Positions 17,936 to 29,766 of a stretch of 64,000 bases of DNA are shown here, piece after piece. This DNA is from Qipengyuania sp. JC766 (GTDB lineage Bacteria; Pseudomonadota; Alphaproteobacteria; Sphingomonadales; Sphingomonadaceae). The stretch spans positions 806,001 through 870,000 of the forward strand of contig NZ_JBFEFL010000001.1 in the NCBI RefSeq assembly GCF_040717445.1, given 5' to 3'. Under the pieces are notes generated by a model that saw only the letters and a list, made by a program, of their open reading frames with translations, did not search any database and was not told where the DNA came from. Within the stretch, counting starts at the first letter, position 1. Every line of letters starts with the position of its first letter. The translations under genes and the position numbers were made by a program.

Positions 17936-18635
17936 TTTCGTCCCGGGACCGCGCTGCTGAAAGAGCGCGTCCGTCATCGGTCAGTATCCACTCGCCAGGC
18001 GCGTGGGCGCGGGCCCGGAACAGGGTTGCATGCCATGCAGGCGTGCCCGGCGCCTGCGTATTGGGTCCGTGTGGCGAAGAAGGCGCAGCCTCCACTCGCC
18101 AGCGCAGCCGTGCGGACGAGAGATCCGGCCGTGCATCGAGCCGTACCAGCCAGAGCTTCACGCCATGGCGTTCCGCGGCGAGGCTGAGCCGTCGCGACGC
18201 GGTGAAGTCCAGCGCCTTCGGATTGCCGACCACTTCCCCCATCACGAAAGCGATTTCGCGGCAGCGCAGACCTTCCTCCAGGGCGAACAGCGCATCGGCG
18301 TCCTTTTCCGCGATCACGTGGATCAGGCGATGGCTCACTTCGCGCGGCAGGCCCGGGCGATAGGGACGACCGCCCAGCTTCACCGCGGCACGGGTCTGTA
18401 CCCAGAGCACCGCGCGCCGGTCTTCGGCTTCTCCCGTCTCCGGGCGTTCGCGCATACGCCAGTCGTCGAGCGCCAGGGACAATGCCACGGCAGCCCCGGC
18501 GCATTCTGCGCTGCCGGCGAACACCTCGCTGTGCGAGGCATCGCGCAGCCCCGGCCGCCAGCGCGCGGTTCGCGAGGCGGAAACGGCCGCAAGATCGGCC
18601 GCGCTAGGCAGCGTGAGATGGCTTGGCATGGTCAT
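17871..18635 (-). CDS. imuA: ImuA, RecA-like mutasome accessory protein
   Basis: A 254-residue ImuA-family protein with a degenerate RecA fold. Recognisable blocks are HSEVFAGSAECAGAAVALSLAL, the LWVQTRAAVKLGGRPYRPGL region, ALEEGLRCREIAFVMGEV and ALDFTASRRLSLAAERHGV. ImuA acts with ImuB and DnaE2 in SOS mutagenesis. ATG codons at 18635 and 18629 are both possible. A LexA box lies 15 bp upstream. Confidence 0.9.
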   Translation of the reverse strand: MTMPSHLTLPSAADLAAVSASRTARWRPGLRDASHSEVFAGSAECAGAAVALSLALDDWRMRERPETGEAEDRRAVLWVQTRAAVKLGGRPYRPGLPREVSHRLIHVIAEKDADALFALEEGLRCREIAFVMGEVVGNPKALDFTASRRLSLAAERHGVKLWLVRLDARPDLSSARLRWRVEAAPSSPHGPNTQAPGTPAWHATLFRARAHAPGEWILTDDGRALSAARSRDENAAPYPVDLVRRTPGRSLAAV

Positions 18636-18650
18636 GGTCGAATCGCGTTT

Positions 18651-18665
18651 GTTCTATTTATGTTC
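18651..18665 (-). promoter_or_regulatory. LexA (SOS) box of imuAB
   Basis: The plus strand reads GTTC-TATTTAT-GTTC, an exact GTTC-N7-GTTC repeat, 15 bp upstream of the imuA ATG and about 90 bp from the divergent gene at 18755. It is the second perfect LexA box in the window. Confidence 0.88.
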
Positions 18666-18754
18666 CATATCTCTTTCCCATGCAATCGGTTCCCTCCCGC
18701 TGCACGGAACGAAATCCCCCGCCATGCCGTTCGCTAGGAGAAGGAGAAACGCAT

Positions 18755-19240
18755 ATGAAAACCGCCGAAGGCAATCCCGACGAACTGAAGAAGAAATTCT
18801 GGAAGACGCTGGCCGACAGCCCGTATCTTTTCCTCGAGCTCTCGGGACAATCGGACACCTCGGTTCCCATGAGCCCGCAGCTCGACAAGGACGCGAACAG
18901 CGCGATCTGGTTCTTTACGCATACCAAGAGCCCGTTCGCCCAGACCGGCCCGGCCACCGCCACCTTCCAGGGCAAAGGCCACGAAATCTATGCCCGCTTC
19001 AACGGCAATCTCGTCCGCGAGACCAGCCAGGAGCGGTTCGACCAGTTCTGGAACAACTTCGTCGAGGCGTGGTACGAGGGCGGGAAGGACGATCCGAACA
19101 TCGTCTTCCTGCGCATGGATCTCGGCGATGCCGAAATCTGGGACGGTGACATGAGTCTCCTCAACGTCGCCAAGATGGCGCTCGGCATGAACGTCCACGA
19201 GGACGCCGAGGAGAAACACGTCAAGAGCGCGTCGCTCTAG
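18755..19240 (+). CDS. Pyridoxamine 5'-phosphate oxidase-fold (general stress 26-like) protein
   Basis: 161 residues with the split-barrel flavin-binding fold of general stress protein 26. Recognisable parts are the IWFFTHTKSPFAQ strand region, a GKGHEIYARFNGNLV core and the FDQFWNNFVEAWYEGGKDDPNIVFLRMDLGDAEIW ending. These proteins bind FMN, FAD or F420; no substrate is assigned. ATG at 18755 is preceded by AAGGAGAA. The gene is divergent from imuA and ends in a strong terminator. Confidence 0.82.
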   Translation: MKTAEGNPDELKKKFWKTLADSPYLFLELSGQSDTSVPMSPQLDKDANSAIWFFTHTKSPFAQTGPATATFQGKGHEIYARFNGNLVRETSQERFDQFWNNFVEAWYEGGKDDPNIVFLRMDLGDAEIWDGDMSLLNVAKMALGMNVHEDAEEKHVKSASL

Positions 19241-19262
19241 ATCCTGAACTGATCCAATCCCG

Positions 19263-19295
19263 AGGGACTGGCGGGTCGCCCCGTCAGTCCCTTTT
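19263..19295 (+). terminator. Rho-independent terminator of the stress-type protein gene
   Basis: Arms AGGGACTG (19263-19270) and CAGTCCCT (19285-19292) pair perfectly. The stem continues inward to about 13 pairs around a TCGC loop, and TTTT follows. It overlaps the final codons of the convergent amino-acid permease gene. Confidence 0.85.
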
Positions 19296-20861
19296 CGTAT
19301 CCGTATCTATCGGCAACAGGCTTTCCTCGTGGTCGCCCGGGCCGACGACCTCCACGATGCCGCGCCCCAGATGGCTGCGTGACCGCCCGTAGATAAAATA
19401 GATCACCAGTCCGATCGCCCCCCAGATCGGGAGCACCAGCATCGCCTCTGTCGGCAGGTTCACGAACAGGAACACGCACCCGGCACACGCCGCTGGTGCG
19501 ACGAACCACAGTCCGGGGACCCGGAACGGTCGCTTGCGATCGGGATCGTTACGCCGCAGCAGCATTACGGCGATCGCCACCATGGCGAAGGCGTACAGCG
19601 TGCCCGCATTCGCGATGTCCGCCAGCCTCCCAACAGGGAAGACCGCCGCAGCCACTGCCACGACCACGCCTGTGATCGCGGTGACGACGTAAGGCGTCTT
19701 CCATTTCGGGTGCACCTTGCTCAGGCTCTGCGGCAGAAGCCCGTCGCGGCTCATCACGAAGAAGATACGCGTCTGGGCGAACAGCAGGACGAGGATCACC
19801 GACGGCAGTGCCACGAATGCAGCGATGCCGAGCAGGTTTCCGACGCCGGAAAAGCCGATCTCGCGCAGGACGTGGGCCAGCGCCTCGTCCGAACAGACCA
19901 GCGCGGACGCAAACTGCGGGAGTGCGCACTGGCGCGCGAGTTCTTCCGATCCGGCCGGGAACGGGATGCCGCCCGGCCCCATGATCGGCTGCCCGCCGAT
20001 CGTGCCGATCGCGCCTGCGGCCACGAGGATGTAGAACACCGTACAGAACAGCAGCGATCCTATCAGGCCGATGGGGACGTTCTTCTGGGGGTCCTTCGTC
20101 TCTTCCGCGGCGGTCGAAACGGCATCGAAACCGACATAGGCGAAAAAGATCGTGGCGGCTGCGCCGACGGCGCCGGTTCCCGTGCCCCACTGGCCGAACA
20201 GGCCCGCCGGCAGGAAGGGATTGAACCGGTCGAGCTCGACTTGCGGGAGCGTCAGGGCGACGAAGATGGTCAGCGCCGCGACCTTGATCGCGACAAGGAT
20301 GGCATTGACCTTCGCGCTTTCGCTCGTGCCGATCATCAGCAACCAGGTGACGAGAAGCGCGATCACCATCGCCGGAAGATTGACCAGTCCCCCCGGCTCG
20401 CCGCCGAGGAAAAGCGGTCCGGCGGACAGCCATTGCGGCAAGGTTATCCCAAGGAACTGCTCTAATATGGTGCCGGAAAAATATCCCGCCCACCCGACCG
20501 AGACGGCGCTGGCGGACACCGCGTATTCGAGGATAAGCGCCCATCCGACCGTCCAGGCAAGGATCTCGCCCATCACGGAATAGGTGTAGGTGTAGGCGCT
20601 GCCCGCGACGGGGATCATCGCGGCGATCTCGGCGTAGCAGAGCGCCGCCACGATGCAGATCGCCCCTGCGATTGCGAATGCCAGCATGAGGCCGGGACCG
20701 GCTTTCTGGGCGCCGGCCGCGGTCAGGACGAAGATACCGGTACCGATGATGCAGCCGATACCGAAAAGCATGAGCTGGAAACCACCCAGCGTCCGATGAA
20801 GCGACTGGCGCTCAGCGGTAGCAAGGATCGCGTCCAGTGATTTGACACGTCCGAACAACAT
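19284..20861 (-). CDS. APC-superfamily amino acid permease (CAT-like)
   Basis: 525 residues with 12-14 membrane helices. The glycine-rich TM1 loop GIGCIIGTGIFVLTAAGA and the PVAGSAYTYTYSVMGE segment of TM3 are APC hallmarks, and the length fits the cationic amino-acid transporter branch. It probably exchanges or imports an amino acid, unspecified here. It lies 94 bp downstream of the NSS transporter on the same strand, so the two may be co-expressed. Confidence 0.88.
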   Translation of the reverse strand: MLFGRVKSLDAILATAERQSLHRTLGGFQLMLFGIGCIIGTGIFVLTAAGAQKAGPGLMLAFAIAGAICIVAALCYAEIAAMIPVAGSAYTYTYSVMGEILAWTVGWALILEYAVSASAVSVGWAGYFSGTILEQFLGITLPQWLSAGPLFLGGEPGGLVNLPAMVIALLVTWLLMIGTSESAKVNAILVAIKVAALTIFVALTLPQVELDRFNPFLPAGLFGQWGTGTGAVGAAATIFFAYVGFDAVSTAAEETKDPQKNVPIGLIGSLLFCTVFYILVAAGAIGTIGGQPIMGPGGIPFPAGSEELARQCALPQFASALVCSDEALAHVLREIGFSGVGNLLGIAAFVALPSVILVLLFAQTRIFFVMSRDGLLPQSLSKVHPKWKTPYVVTAITGVVVAVAAAVFPVGRLADIANAGTLYAFAMVAIAVMLLRRNDPDRKRPFRVPGLWFVAPAACAGCVFLFVNLPTEAMLVLPIWGAIGLVIYFIYGRSRSHLGRGIVEVVGPGDHEESLLPIDTDTKRD

Positions 20862-20955
20862 TTTGTGAAACCCTCACCGGCCGGGCCCGACTCATTGCCC
20901 CCCGTTACAACCGGCGCGGTTTCTTACAATTGCGTCACATTCCGGAAAAGCGAAA

Positions 20956-22380
20956 TTATCCGCCCGCAATCGAAGGGAAAATTCCCACGATCAGAATGGC
21001 CGCCAATGCGAGCGGACACACGATCCGGATCAGCAGCAGCCAGAACTTGTGCAGTCCGCCGCTGAGGCCGTTCTCGCCATCGACGAGCCGCTGGTTCGCA
21101 ACCCAGCCAAGGAAGATACAGGTCAGGATCGCACCGATCGGCATCAGCAGTTTGCTGGTCACCGTGTCGAGCACGTTGAAGAGATCCTGCCCTTCGAACA
21201 GGCCGATCGACGAAATCCCGGCGACAGGCGTTTCCCAGAACCAGGCTGCCAGCGCACCCAGCACCAGCGCACCGCCTGCGACCATGCCGGTCGCCACCGG
21301 TCGCGGCATGCGCGCACGATCCTTCAGCCAGGCCGTCGGCGCTTCCAGCAAGGATACCGAGCTGGTCAGAGCCGCAAAGAAAACCATGGTGAAGAAGAGC
21401 AGTCCGATGAGCGAGCCGAAGGGAATGTCCTGGAACGCGAGCGGGAGGCTCTGGAACATGAGACCCGGGCCCGCATTGGCTTCCAGTCCGGCAGCAAAGA
21501 CGATCGGAAAGATGCACAGGCCCGCAATCAGGGCCACAGCCGTATCGGCGCTGGCAATGATCCCGCTGGTTCCTGCCAGATTGACGTCGCGGCCCACATA
21601 GGCCCCGTATGTCATCATGCCTGCCACCCCGAGCGACAGCGAGAAGAAGGCCTGCCCGACTGCGGCCAGCATCACCGGTCCGGTCAGCTTCGAAAAGTCG
21701 AATGTGAAAAGATAGGCGACCGCCTCGCCGAAACCGCCCGTGAACGCGCCGTAGACCGTGATCGCCAGGAACAGGACGAAGAAGGCAGGCATGAGCCAGG
21801 TCGCGACCCATTCGATACCGCTGGACACGCCGCGCGCGACGAAAAACAGGGTGATGGCGAGGAACAGGGCGTGGAGGCCGACCATTAGGGCGCCATTGCC
21901 GAAGAGTCCGGGCAACAGGCCTTCCACTTCTGCTGCGGGACGCCCCTGGAAGGCATAGCCGGCGAGGCCGGTCGTCAAGAGATCGTCCGCGAAGACACCC
22001 ATGTAATAGAGGACCCAGCCACCCACGACGCAGTAGAAGCTGAGCACCATGAAGGCACCGAGCACGCCGAAATCGGCGAGGATCGCCCAGCCCTTCGACT
22101 TGTTGCTCTCTGCTGCCATGCGCCGCACGCTTTCCGGAGCGTTCGACTGACCGTGGCGGCCGATGAGGACTTCCGAAAGCAGGACCGGCAGTCCGATCAG
22201 GACCACGCACAGGATGTAGAACAGGACGAAGGCACCGCCGCCGTTCTCGCCCGCTTCTGCCGGGAAGCGCCACATGTTCCCGAGACCGACGGCGGAGCCG
22301 ACAGCCGCCAGGATGAATGCGGAGCGCGAGGACCAACCTTCGCGCGGCGTGATCCCATCGGAACCGGTGGTGACGACCAT
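20956..22380 (-). CDS. Neurotransmitter:sodium symporter (NSS) family transporter
   Basis: 474 residues with about 11-12 membrane helices. TM1 has the family motif [13 protein letters not shown], where the helix unwinds to bind substrate and Na+. The [21 protein letters not shown] segment is TM2. Bacterial NSS proteins (LeuT, TnaT, MhsT) import amino acids with sodium. ATG at 22380 is chosen because GGAGG lies about 12 nt upstream; the frame opens 36 codons earlier with no membrane logic. Confidence 0.88.
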   Translation of the reverse strand: MVVTTGSDGITPREGWSSRSAFILAAVGSAVGLGNMWRFPAEAGENGGGAFVLFYILCVVLIGLPVLLSEVLIGRHGQSNAPESVRRMAAESNKSKGWAILADFGVLGAFMVLSFYCVVGGWVLYYMGVFADDLLTTGLAGYAFQGRPAAEVEGLLPGLFGNGALMVGLHALFLAITLFFVARGVSSGIEWVATWLMPAFFVLFLAITVYGAFTGGFGEAVAYLFTFDFSKLTGPVMLAAVGQAFFSLSLGVAGMMTYGAYVGRDVNLAGTSGIIASADTAVALIAGLCIFPIVFAAGLEANAGPGLMFQSLPLAFQDIPFGSLIGLLFFTMVFFAALTSSVSLLEAPTAWLKDRARMPRPVATGMVAGGALVLGALAAWFWETPVAGISSIGLFEGQDLFNVLDTVTSKLLMPIGAILTCIFLGWVANQRLVDGENGLSGGLHKFWLLLIRIVCPLALAAILIVGIFPSIAGG

Positions 22381-22518
22381 CTCTTCAAATTCCTCCCCAG
22401 CGCACGCGCTCCATGGCGTGCTGATGTTTGTCAGCTTCGTGCAACAATCGTGCGCGCACGTCCACCCGCCATTGTGCCGCTTTGCCAATGTCGGTTGCCA
22501 CCGCTAGGAACGCGAACC

Positions 22519-23388
22519 ATGTCCACGACCTTCCAGCTCGAAACCTCCACCAGTCGCGCCAACCCGACGCCGGCGCCGATGAAACGGCTCACCGTTCCGC
22601 GCATTCGCGACCGGAAGAAGGATGGCGAGACGCAGGAAGCGATCGTGATGCTGACCGCCTACACTGCACGCATGGCGCAGTTGCTCGATCGCCATTGCGA
22701 CCTCCTGCTGGTGGGGGATTCCCTCGGACAGGTCATATACGGGCTGTCTTCGACCGTGCCCGTCACGCTGGACATGATGGCCAATCACGCAGCTGCGGTC
22801 GTGAGAGGGAGCTACCATGCGGTGGTGGCGGTGGACATGCCCTTCGGCTCCTACGAGGCTTCGCCGGAACAGGCGTTCGAAAATGCCGCATACCTGATGA
22901 AGCAGAGCGGCGCCGCTGCCGTGAAGCTGGAAGGCGGGGCAGCGATGGCGGACACCGTGGCATTCCTCGTTCAGCGCGGCATCCCCGTCATGGGGCATGT
23001 CGGATTGACCCCGCAGGCGGTCAACGTGCTCGGAGGGTACGGCGCGCGCGGACGGAGCGACGCGGAAGCGGAAAAGATCGTCGAGGACGCGATCGCGCTG
23101 GACCGCGCGGGAGCATTCGCAATCGTGGTCGAAGGCGTCGTCGAACCGATTGCAATCGAGGTGACCAGGTCCGTGTCGGCGCCCACCATCGGTATCGGCG
23201 CATCGGCCAGTTGCGATGGGCAGGTCCTCGTCACCGAAGACATGCTGGGCATGTTCGAGCGGGTGCCTCGCTTCGTGAAGAAGTACGAAAATCTGGCCGA
23301 AACGATCGAAAAGACTGTCGAGAGCTATGCCGGGGAAGTCCGGGCACGCAGTTTCCCCGGTCCCGACCAGACTTATCAGCCCAAATGA
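22519..23388 (+). CDS. panB: PanB, 3-methyl-2-oxobutanoate hydroxymethyltransferase
   Basis: A 289-residue TIM-barrel enzyme that makes ketopantoate from 2-oxoisovalerate and methylene-THF in pantothenate/CoA synthesis. Seen are [26 protein letters not shown], the substrate loop [31 protein letters not shown] and the catalytic [10 protein letters not shown] glutamate region, all close to the family pattern. ATG at 22519 follows AGGAACG. No panC neighbour is present. It is divergent from the NSS transporter. Confidence 0.95.
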   Translation: MSTTFQLETSTSRANPTPAPMKRLTVPRIRDRKKDGETQEAIVMLTAYTARMAQLLDRHCDLLLVGDSLGQVIYGLSSTVPVTLDMMANHAAAVVRGSYHAVVAVDMPFGSYEASPEQAFENAAYLMKQSGAAAVKLEGGAAMADTVAFLVQRGIPVMGHVGLTPQAVNVLGGYGARGRSDAEAEKIVEDAIALDRAGAFAIVVEGVVEPIAIEVTRSVSAPTIGIGASASCDGQVLVTEDMLGMFERVPRFVKKYENLAETIEKTVESYAGEVRARSFPGPDQTYQPK

Positions 23389-23460
23389 ACCCGCTCGTCT
23401 TGCGTCCTCGCCTCGCCCACGCGTAGCCGGGCGATAACAGCGATCATCAAGAAGCCTGCC

Positions 23461-24537
23461 ATGTCCGTCATCCTGAAATTCTACAAGTTCTCGCTGGTTT
23501 TCACGGCCATCTGTCTTGCCCTGGCGGTCTGGTACGGCTGGGCAAGCACGGGCACCATCGGCGGTACGATGAGCTTGCTGTGGATCGTGCTGGTCCTGTC
23601 GGTCCTCGAAATTTCGCTCAGCTTCGACAATGCCGTGGTGAACGCCACGGTCCTGCGCAACATGGATCCGGTCTGGCAGAAGCGCTTCCTGATCTGGGGC
23701 ATCGCGATCGCCGTTTTCGGGGCGCGGATAGCTTTCCCGCTGGCCATCGTCGCCATTGCGGCCGGCATCGGGCCGATCGATGCCATCGACCTGTCGCTCA
23801 ATCGCCCGGACGAATACGAGCGGATCGTGAATTCCGCCCATGTCGGCATCGCCGGTTTCGGCGGGGCCTTCCTCATGATGGTCGGACTGAAATTCTTCTT
23901 CGACCATACGAAGGAAATCGACTGGATATCGGTGGTGGAAAGGCAGCTGAAGAAGTTCGCCGTCCTCCCGGCCATCGAGATCGCCATCCTGCTGCTGATC
24001 CTCTGGGGGATTTCGAGCATGCTTGCAGCAGACGAGGCGCTGACCTTCCTGGTCGCGGGCATTTTCGGCCTCGTCACCTTCATCGGCGTGGAAGGGATCA
24101 ACAAGATCCTCGAAATCCACGAGGAGAAACAGCGAATGGCGGGCGCGGTGGTTCGCAGCGGACTCGGGGGGTTCCTCTATCTGGAGGTACTCGACGCCAG
24201 CTTCAGCTTCGACGGCGTGATCGGGGCCTTCGCCTTGTCGAACAACATGATCGTGATCGCGCTGGGCCTGTCGATCGGAGCGATCTTCGTACGCTCCATG
24301 ACCATCCATCTCGTTGAAAAAGGGACGCTGGCACAGTACCGTTTCCTCGAGCACGGGGCGTTCTGGGCCATCATCGCGCTTGGCGGTATCATGCTGGTTT
24401 CGGCCAGGGTCCATATTCCCGAAACCATTACCGGGCTGATCGGCGCCGTCCTGATCGGGATCAGCTTCTGGTGGTCGGTACGCTACAATCGCCGCCTGCC
24501 CGCGAGCGAGCGCACCGCGATCGATCTGTCAGACTAG
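23461..24537 (+). CDS. DUF475/TerC-type integral membrane protein
   Basis: 358 residues with about nine membrane helices. The family signature of acidic residues inside helices is present twice: LEISLSFDNAVVNATVL near residue 55 and LEVLDASFSFDGVIGAFALSNN near 245. Related TerC proteins are tied to tellurite resistance or to manganese export during secretion; DUF475 members are uncharacterised. Its stop overlaps the convergent TPR lipoprotein by 9 nt. Confidence 0.85.
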   Translation: MSVILKFYKFSLVFTAICLALAVWYGWASTGTIGGTMSLLWIVLVLSVLEISLSFDNAVVNATVLRNMDPVWQKRFLIWGIAIAVFGARIAFPLAIVAIAAGIGPIDAIDLSLNRPDEYERIVNSAHVGIAGFGGAFLMMVGLKFFFDHTKEIDWISVVERQLKKFAVLPAIEIAILLLILWGISSMLAADEALTFLVAGIFGLVTFIGVEGINKILEIHEEKQRMAGAVVRSGLGGFLYLEVLDASFSFDGVIGAFALSNNMIVIALGLSIGAIFVRSMTIHLVEKGTLAQYRFLEHGAFWAIIALGGIMLVSARVHIPETITGLIGAVLIGISFWWSVRYNRRLPASERTAIDLSD

Positions 24538-26283
24538 GCGCGCGGCCTTCCGTACCAGCGCCTCCGCCAATCGCGGATCGGCACCCGTTTCGCGATAGAC
24601 GTGCGCCAGCATCCGGGTCGTCAGCGGATTTGCCGGCAACAGTGCGTAAGCTTCCCGCGCCGCTTCCACCGCCATTTTCGGGTCGTTCTCCTGCAGTGCG
24701 AATTCCGCCTGTATCATCATCAGGAACGGATCATTGATCGCCCCGGCCTTTATTGCCCGGTCGGCAAAAATTGCCGCCGCGGGCCAGTCGCCGGACTGCG
24801 CGGCATTCGTTGCCAGCAGCCGGGCCGCCTCGGCATTTCCGGGATCGCCGAAGAAGTGCGCCAAAAGCAGGCGCAGGCTCGCTGCTTGGTCACCCTTCGC
24901 CTGACTGGCTGCAGCCATACGCAGGGTCAGTGGCCAAGGACGTCGGATATGCGCCGCCCTGCGGTACAGATCGAGCGCTTTATCGGCATCCGACGTGCCA
25001 AGTCTGGTATCGCCCGCAAGGGAAAGCGCGTCCGCGGACCCCGGGAACTTCGCCAGGAAGCGAGAAGCACTCTCGCGAGCTTCGGCATTTTGCCTGGCCG
25101 AAAGAGCGGCCCGGACAAGCTGGAGAACATCAGGTCCCGTCTCGTCGCCGTGGACACGCGCAACGTCGAGCGTAACACTCGCCTCCTTCGCGATCGGATT
25201 GGATGCGCGCGGTTTGGAAACCGCGTCGGTGAAGGCCGCCGCTCTCTCGTACTCCCCCAGCCTTTCGTAGGACCGGGCAACCAGCGAACGCAGGTATGGC
25301 GATGCGCTGGACCTCTTCGCAGCCTCCCCGAACCGGTAGATCAGCTCCCGATCGTTGCGTCCCAGCGCCAATGCACGGGGCAGAAGGTCCTGCACATGGC
25401 GGTTGTCGGGCTGCATGACGGACAACCGTTCCAGCATCTGAGCGGCGCTGGCAAAATTGCCGCTTTCGAGGTCCAGTACCGCCGAAAGCTGCATGGCGCC
25501 CGGGACTTCACCATCGACGTAACCAGACCTGCCGAGGAGCTGGCGACTAAGCGAGAACTGCCCGCCGCGCGCGGCAAGGACAGCCTGCAAATAAAGGGCG
25601 CGCCTGTTTGCGGGATCGAGTTCGATCATGCGCCGGGCAGCGGCCAGCATCTCGTTTGCCTCTCCCAATTCGCCGAGGGTCGCGGCATAATCGCCGAGCA
25701 GTCCCACGTCGTCCGGATTGGTTTCCAACGCCCGTTCGAAAAAGGGCAGAGCGGCAAGGTTTCCTTCGGAATCCCGAATGAGTTGCCCGCGGAACTGTAG
25801 TGCAGCGGCGTTGTCAGGTCCCAGCCCGAGCGCGCGCTCGCTGGCTTCGATCGCTTCGGCCTGCTCGCCACCGCGGTACCGCATCCGCCCGATATCGACC
25901 CAGATTTCCGGGTCCCGGCCCTTGACCTGCAATGCGCGATCGAACGCGCGGCCGGCCGCCGGCAGATTGTCCTGTGCCATCTCGAGCCTGGCGAGCATGT
26001 GGTATCCGTGCCCAACGCTCCCCTCGTCGAACTCGCCATCACCCAGCCATTTGCGGGCTTCGGCAAGTTCGCCCTGCTGCAGCTCGGCCTGTCCGTAATA
26101 GGCGGCGATCGCCTCCCTTGGCTCGCCCGCCGCAAGTGCGCGGTTGAGGGCAATTTCGGCCCCCAGTCCGTCTCCAACGGCCAAGGCCGCCTTTGCTTCC
26201 TCGACAGGCGGCAATGGCGCAGGTTCGTCCGCGCATCCTGCGGACAAAGCCAGCAAAGACAGTGCAGCCGCGCGCGCGAACAT
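24529..26283 (-). CDS. TPR-repeat lipoprotein of the PrsK/PrsR locus (PrsT-like)
   Basis: 584 residues. The N-terminus MFARAAALSLLALSAGC is a lipoprotein signal with lipobox LSAGC. The remainder is alpha-helical TPR repeats (for example AFDRALQVKGRDPEIWVDIGRM and ALGLGPDNAAALQFRGQL), so it should be a membrane-tethered scaffold. PEP-CTERM loci often carry a TPR lipoprotein called PrsT; this one is shorter than the ~900 residues I expect for that family, so the name is tentative. ATG at 26283, 1 nt after the prsR stop, is preferred to 26304 because it gives a clean signal peptide. Confidence 0.78.
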   Translation of the reverse strand: MFARAAALSLLALSAGCADEPAPLPPVEEAKAALAVGDGLGAEIALNRALAAGEPREAIAAYYGQAELQQGELAEARKWLGDGEFDEGSVGHGYHMLARLEMAQDNLPAAGRAFDRALQVKGRDPEIWVDIGRMRYRGGEQAEAIEASERALGLGPDNAAALQFRGQLIRDSEGNLAALPFFERALETNPDDVGLLGDYAATLGELGEANEMLAAARRMIELDPANRRALYLQAVLAARGGQFSLSRQLLGRSGYVDGEVPGAMQLSAVLDLESGNFASAAQMLERLSVMQPDNRHVQDLLPRALALGRNDRELIYRFGEAAKRSSASPYLRSLVARSYERLGEYERAAAFTDAVSKPRASNPIAKEASVTLDVARVHGDETGPDVLQLVRAALSARQNAEARESASRFLAKFPGSADALSLAGDTRLGTSDADKALDLYRRAAHIRRPWPLTLRMAAASQAKGDQAASLRLLLAHFFGDPGNAEAARLLATNAAQSGDWPAAAIFADRAIKAGAINDPFLMMIQAEFALQENDPKMAVEAAREAYALLPANPLTTRMLAHVYRETGADPRLAEALVRKAARLV

Positions 26284-26284
26284 G

Positions 26285-27651
<1,367 letters not shown>

Positions 27652-27652
<1 letters not shown>

Positions 27653-29766
27653 CAAGCGACCTTTGACATCTGTGCGGTTCCGGAACCGAAGACATCGGCA
27701 ACCGAAGAGAGGGGGAAGGAGATGGAGAACCTGCTGCCGAGCCCTTCCTTGGACTCGACATCGACCCTGCCGCCCATTGCGCGAACGAGTTCGCGCGCCT
27801 CGTAGGCGCCGATGCCGAACCCGTTTTCCTTCGAGGTGGTGAACGGCCTGAACAGGTTGGTCCGGACGAATTGCGCGCTCATGCCGGTGCCGGCATCGAT
27901 GATTTCCAGCACGCCCCTGATGCCGTCGTCGGACACGCACAACTGGACCGGCACATTCGGCTGGCTGGCCTCGATCGCGTTCTGGACCAGGTGCGTGATC
28001 GCCTGATCTAGCGCGGCCTTCTGGCCCTCGATGAGAACGGGTCCGGACGGCACGACCGACAGCGGATGAAGACCGCGCATCCTCTCGGCGACGTCCTGCG
28101 CCAGGCGCGCCAGATCGATGGACTGGCACGGTTCGCCCTTCCCGCTCCCGTATCGGCCGAGCCGTGAGAGCAGTCCGTTGAGCTTTTCTGAGGAGGATCG
28201 CAAAGTCACCAGCATGTCGGCGCGAAACTCGGGATTGTCCGCATGCTTCTCGGCGTTGCGCGAGAGGAGGGACAACTGGCTCGCGAGGTTCTTGATGTCG
28301 TGCATGACGAAGGCGATGCGGCGCGAGAAATCGTCGAACCGTCCTGCTTCCATGAGCGCTTCCTGACTCGATTGCTCCGCGAGATGGATTGCGATCTGGC
28401 GCCCGGCGACACGCAGCAGATCGAAATCTTCCCAGTCCAGGCGACGGGCGACAGGGGGCCGGGCAAGGATAACGATGCCGGCGAGCTTTTCGGAATTGAG
28501 GAGCGGCACCAGCGCCCACGCCTTCGGGAGGTCGATCAGCCACTCCGGAAGCTCGAACTCCTCCCCACCCGGGAGACCGCGCAGCGCATCGAGGTCGAAG
28601 ACGAAAGATTGTTGTGCCATGCTGAGTGCCGTGCCCTCAGGGATCGGGTCGCTCGGCACTTCAGCCTGGGGCCATCCCCATTCGGCAGCGTACCGGAAGC
28701 GGCCTTCCTCGTCCGGCAGGAGCAGAATTCCCCCCGGGCTTTCCGTGATGTCCGCGAGTGCCTTAACGGCACGCACCTCCAGAGGCCTTCCAGGTTCGTC
28801 TCCGATCGCGATCGTCTCGTTGAATCGCAGCCATTCCGTCCGGTAGTCGTAGCGGTGCCGGAAAAGGTGCTTGGTGACCGTCACTCGGAGCCGGTTGCGC
28901 AGGCTTCGCGATGGAAGGACCAGGAGGGCCGCCGAGCAAGCCAGGAAGACGAACCCGGTCTGCAAAACCACGCTCCATTCGCCGCCAACCCAACTGAGCG
29001 CCCGCGCGCCCGCGACCATGGCGAACAGATAGGCACCCAGCACGAAGACCGACAGAGACTGGAACGTCACCCGCCGGGACGGTTGCAATGTCATGGAGCG
29101 TGAAGCCTGGGTCGCGCCGAATGCCAGAAGTATGGCGACGAGACCGGCGACAACGCCCCGCACGAGAGCGAGGTCCGCCACGCTCGGCCCGCCGACATAA
29201 GCCAGAAGATGTGCGTTGAGTTCGACCGTCCAGAAGATGCCGGTTCCTGCAACCGTCCAACGCATCGCTTGTTGCAGCGTCAACGATGCACCGACCAGCA
29301 GGTTGTGCAGGCAAACCAGGACCCCCACCGCGACCAGAATGCGGAACAGTGCCGAAACCTGGAGAGCCATCGCAATCTGGTCGGGACCGACTGCCATTCT
29401 CGTCTCGATCGCCATGAGCGCCAGTTGAAGAAGCTCGACGAAAACCAGCGCGAGTATGACCGGGCGGACGGGTCTGAGGCTCGCATGCCGTCCATCATTT
29501 GCGAACATCGCGTACAGCAGCGCGAACCACGCGAGATTGCGCGCAATCTCGGTGAGCCCCGAGGCGCGTGTGTCCGGCCCCAGCGCCGCATGCAGAAGGC
29601 TCCAGACAGCAGTCAGGCCCAATGCGACCACGGCCAGCCACCGGTCGGTCCGCCTGCGCTCGCCATGGCGGACGATCCATGCGGCGGCCAAGGTGCATCC
29701 GATACCGGCACCGACCATTACGGCGAATTCGATCGTGGCCAAGATGGAAGCATACGCGGACATCAT
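27652..29766 (-). CDS. prsK: PrsK, PEP-CTERM system membrane histidine kinase
   Basis: About 704 residues. The N-terminal ~300 carry eight or more membrane helices. A GAF-like region (~320-480) comes next, then a kinase core with histidine box FVMHDIKNLASQLSLLSRNAEKHADNPEF (histidine in HDIKN), an N box (THLVQNAIEAS) and a G box (FGIGAYEARELVRAMGG). The HDIKNL box and architecture are those of PrsK, the partner of PrsR. Tandem ATG codons at 29766 and 29763 overlap the sugar-transferase stop; 29784 is a further possible start. Confidence 0.9.

Noticed and set aside
22448-22459. Perfect palindrome CGTGCGCGCACG between the NSS transporter and panB
   Set aside because: A 12-bp GC palindrome is expected by chance in such a genome and no regulator is known for it.
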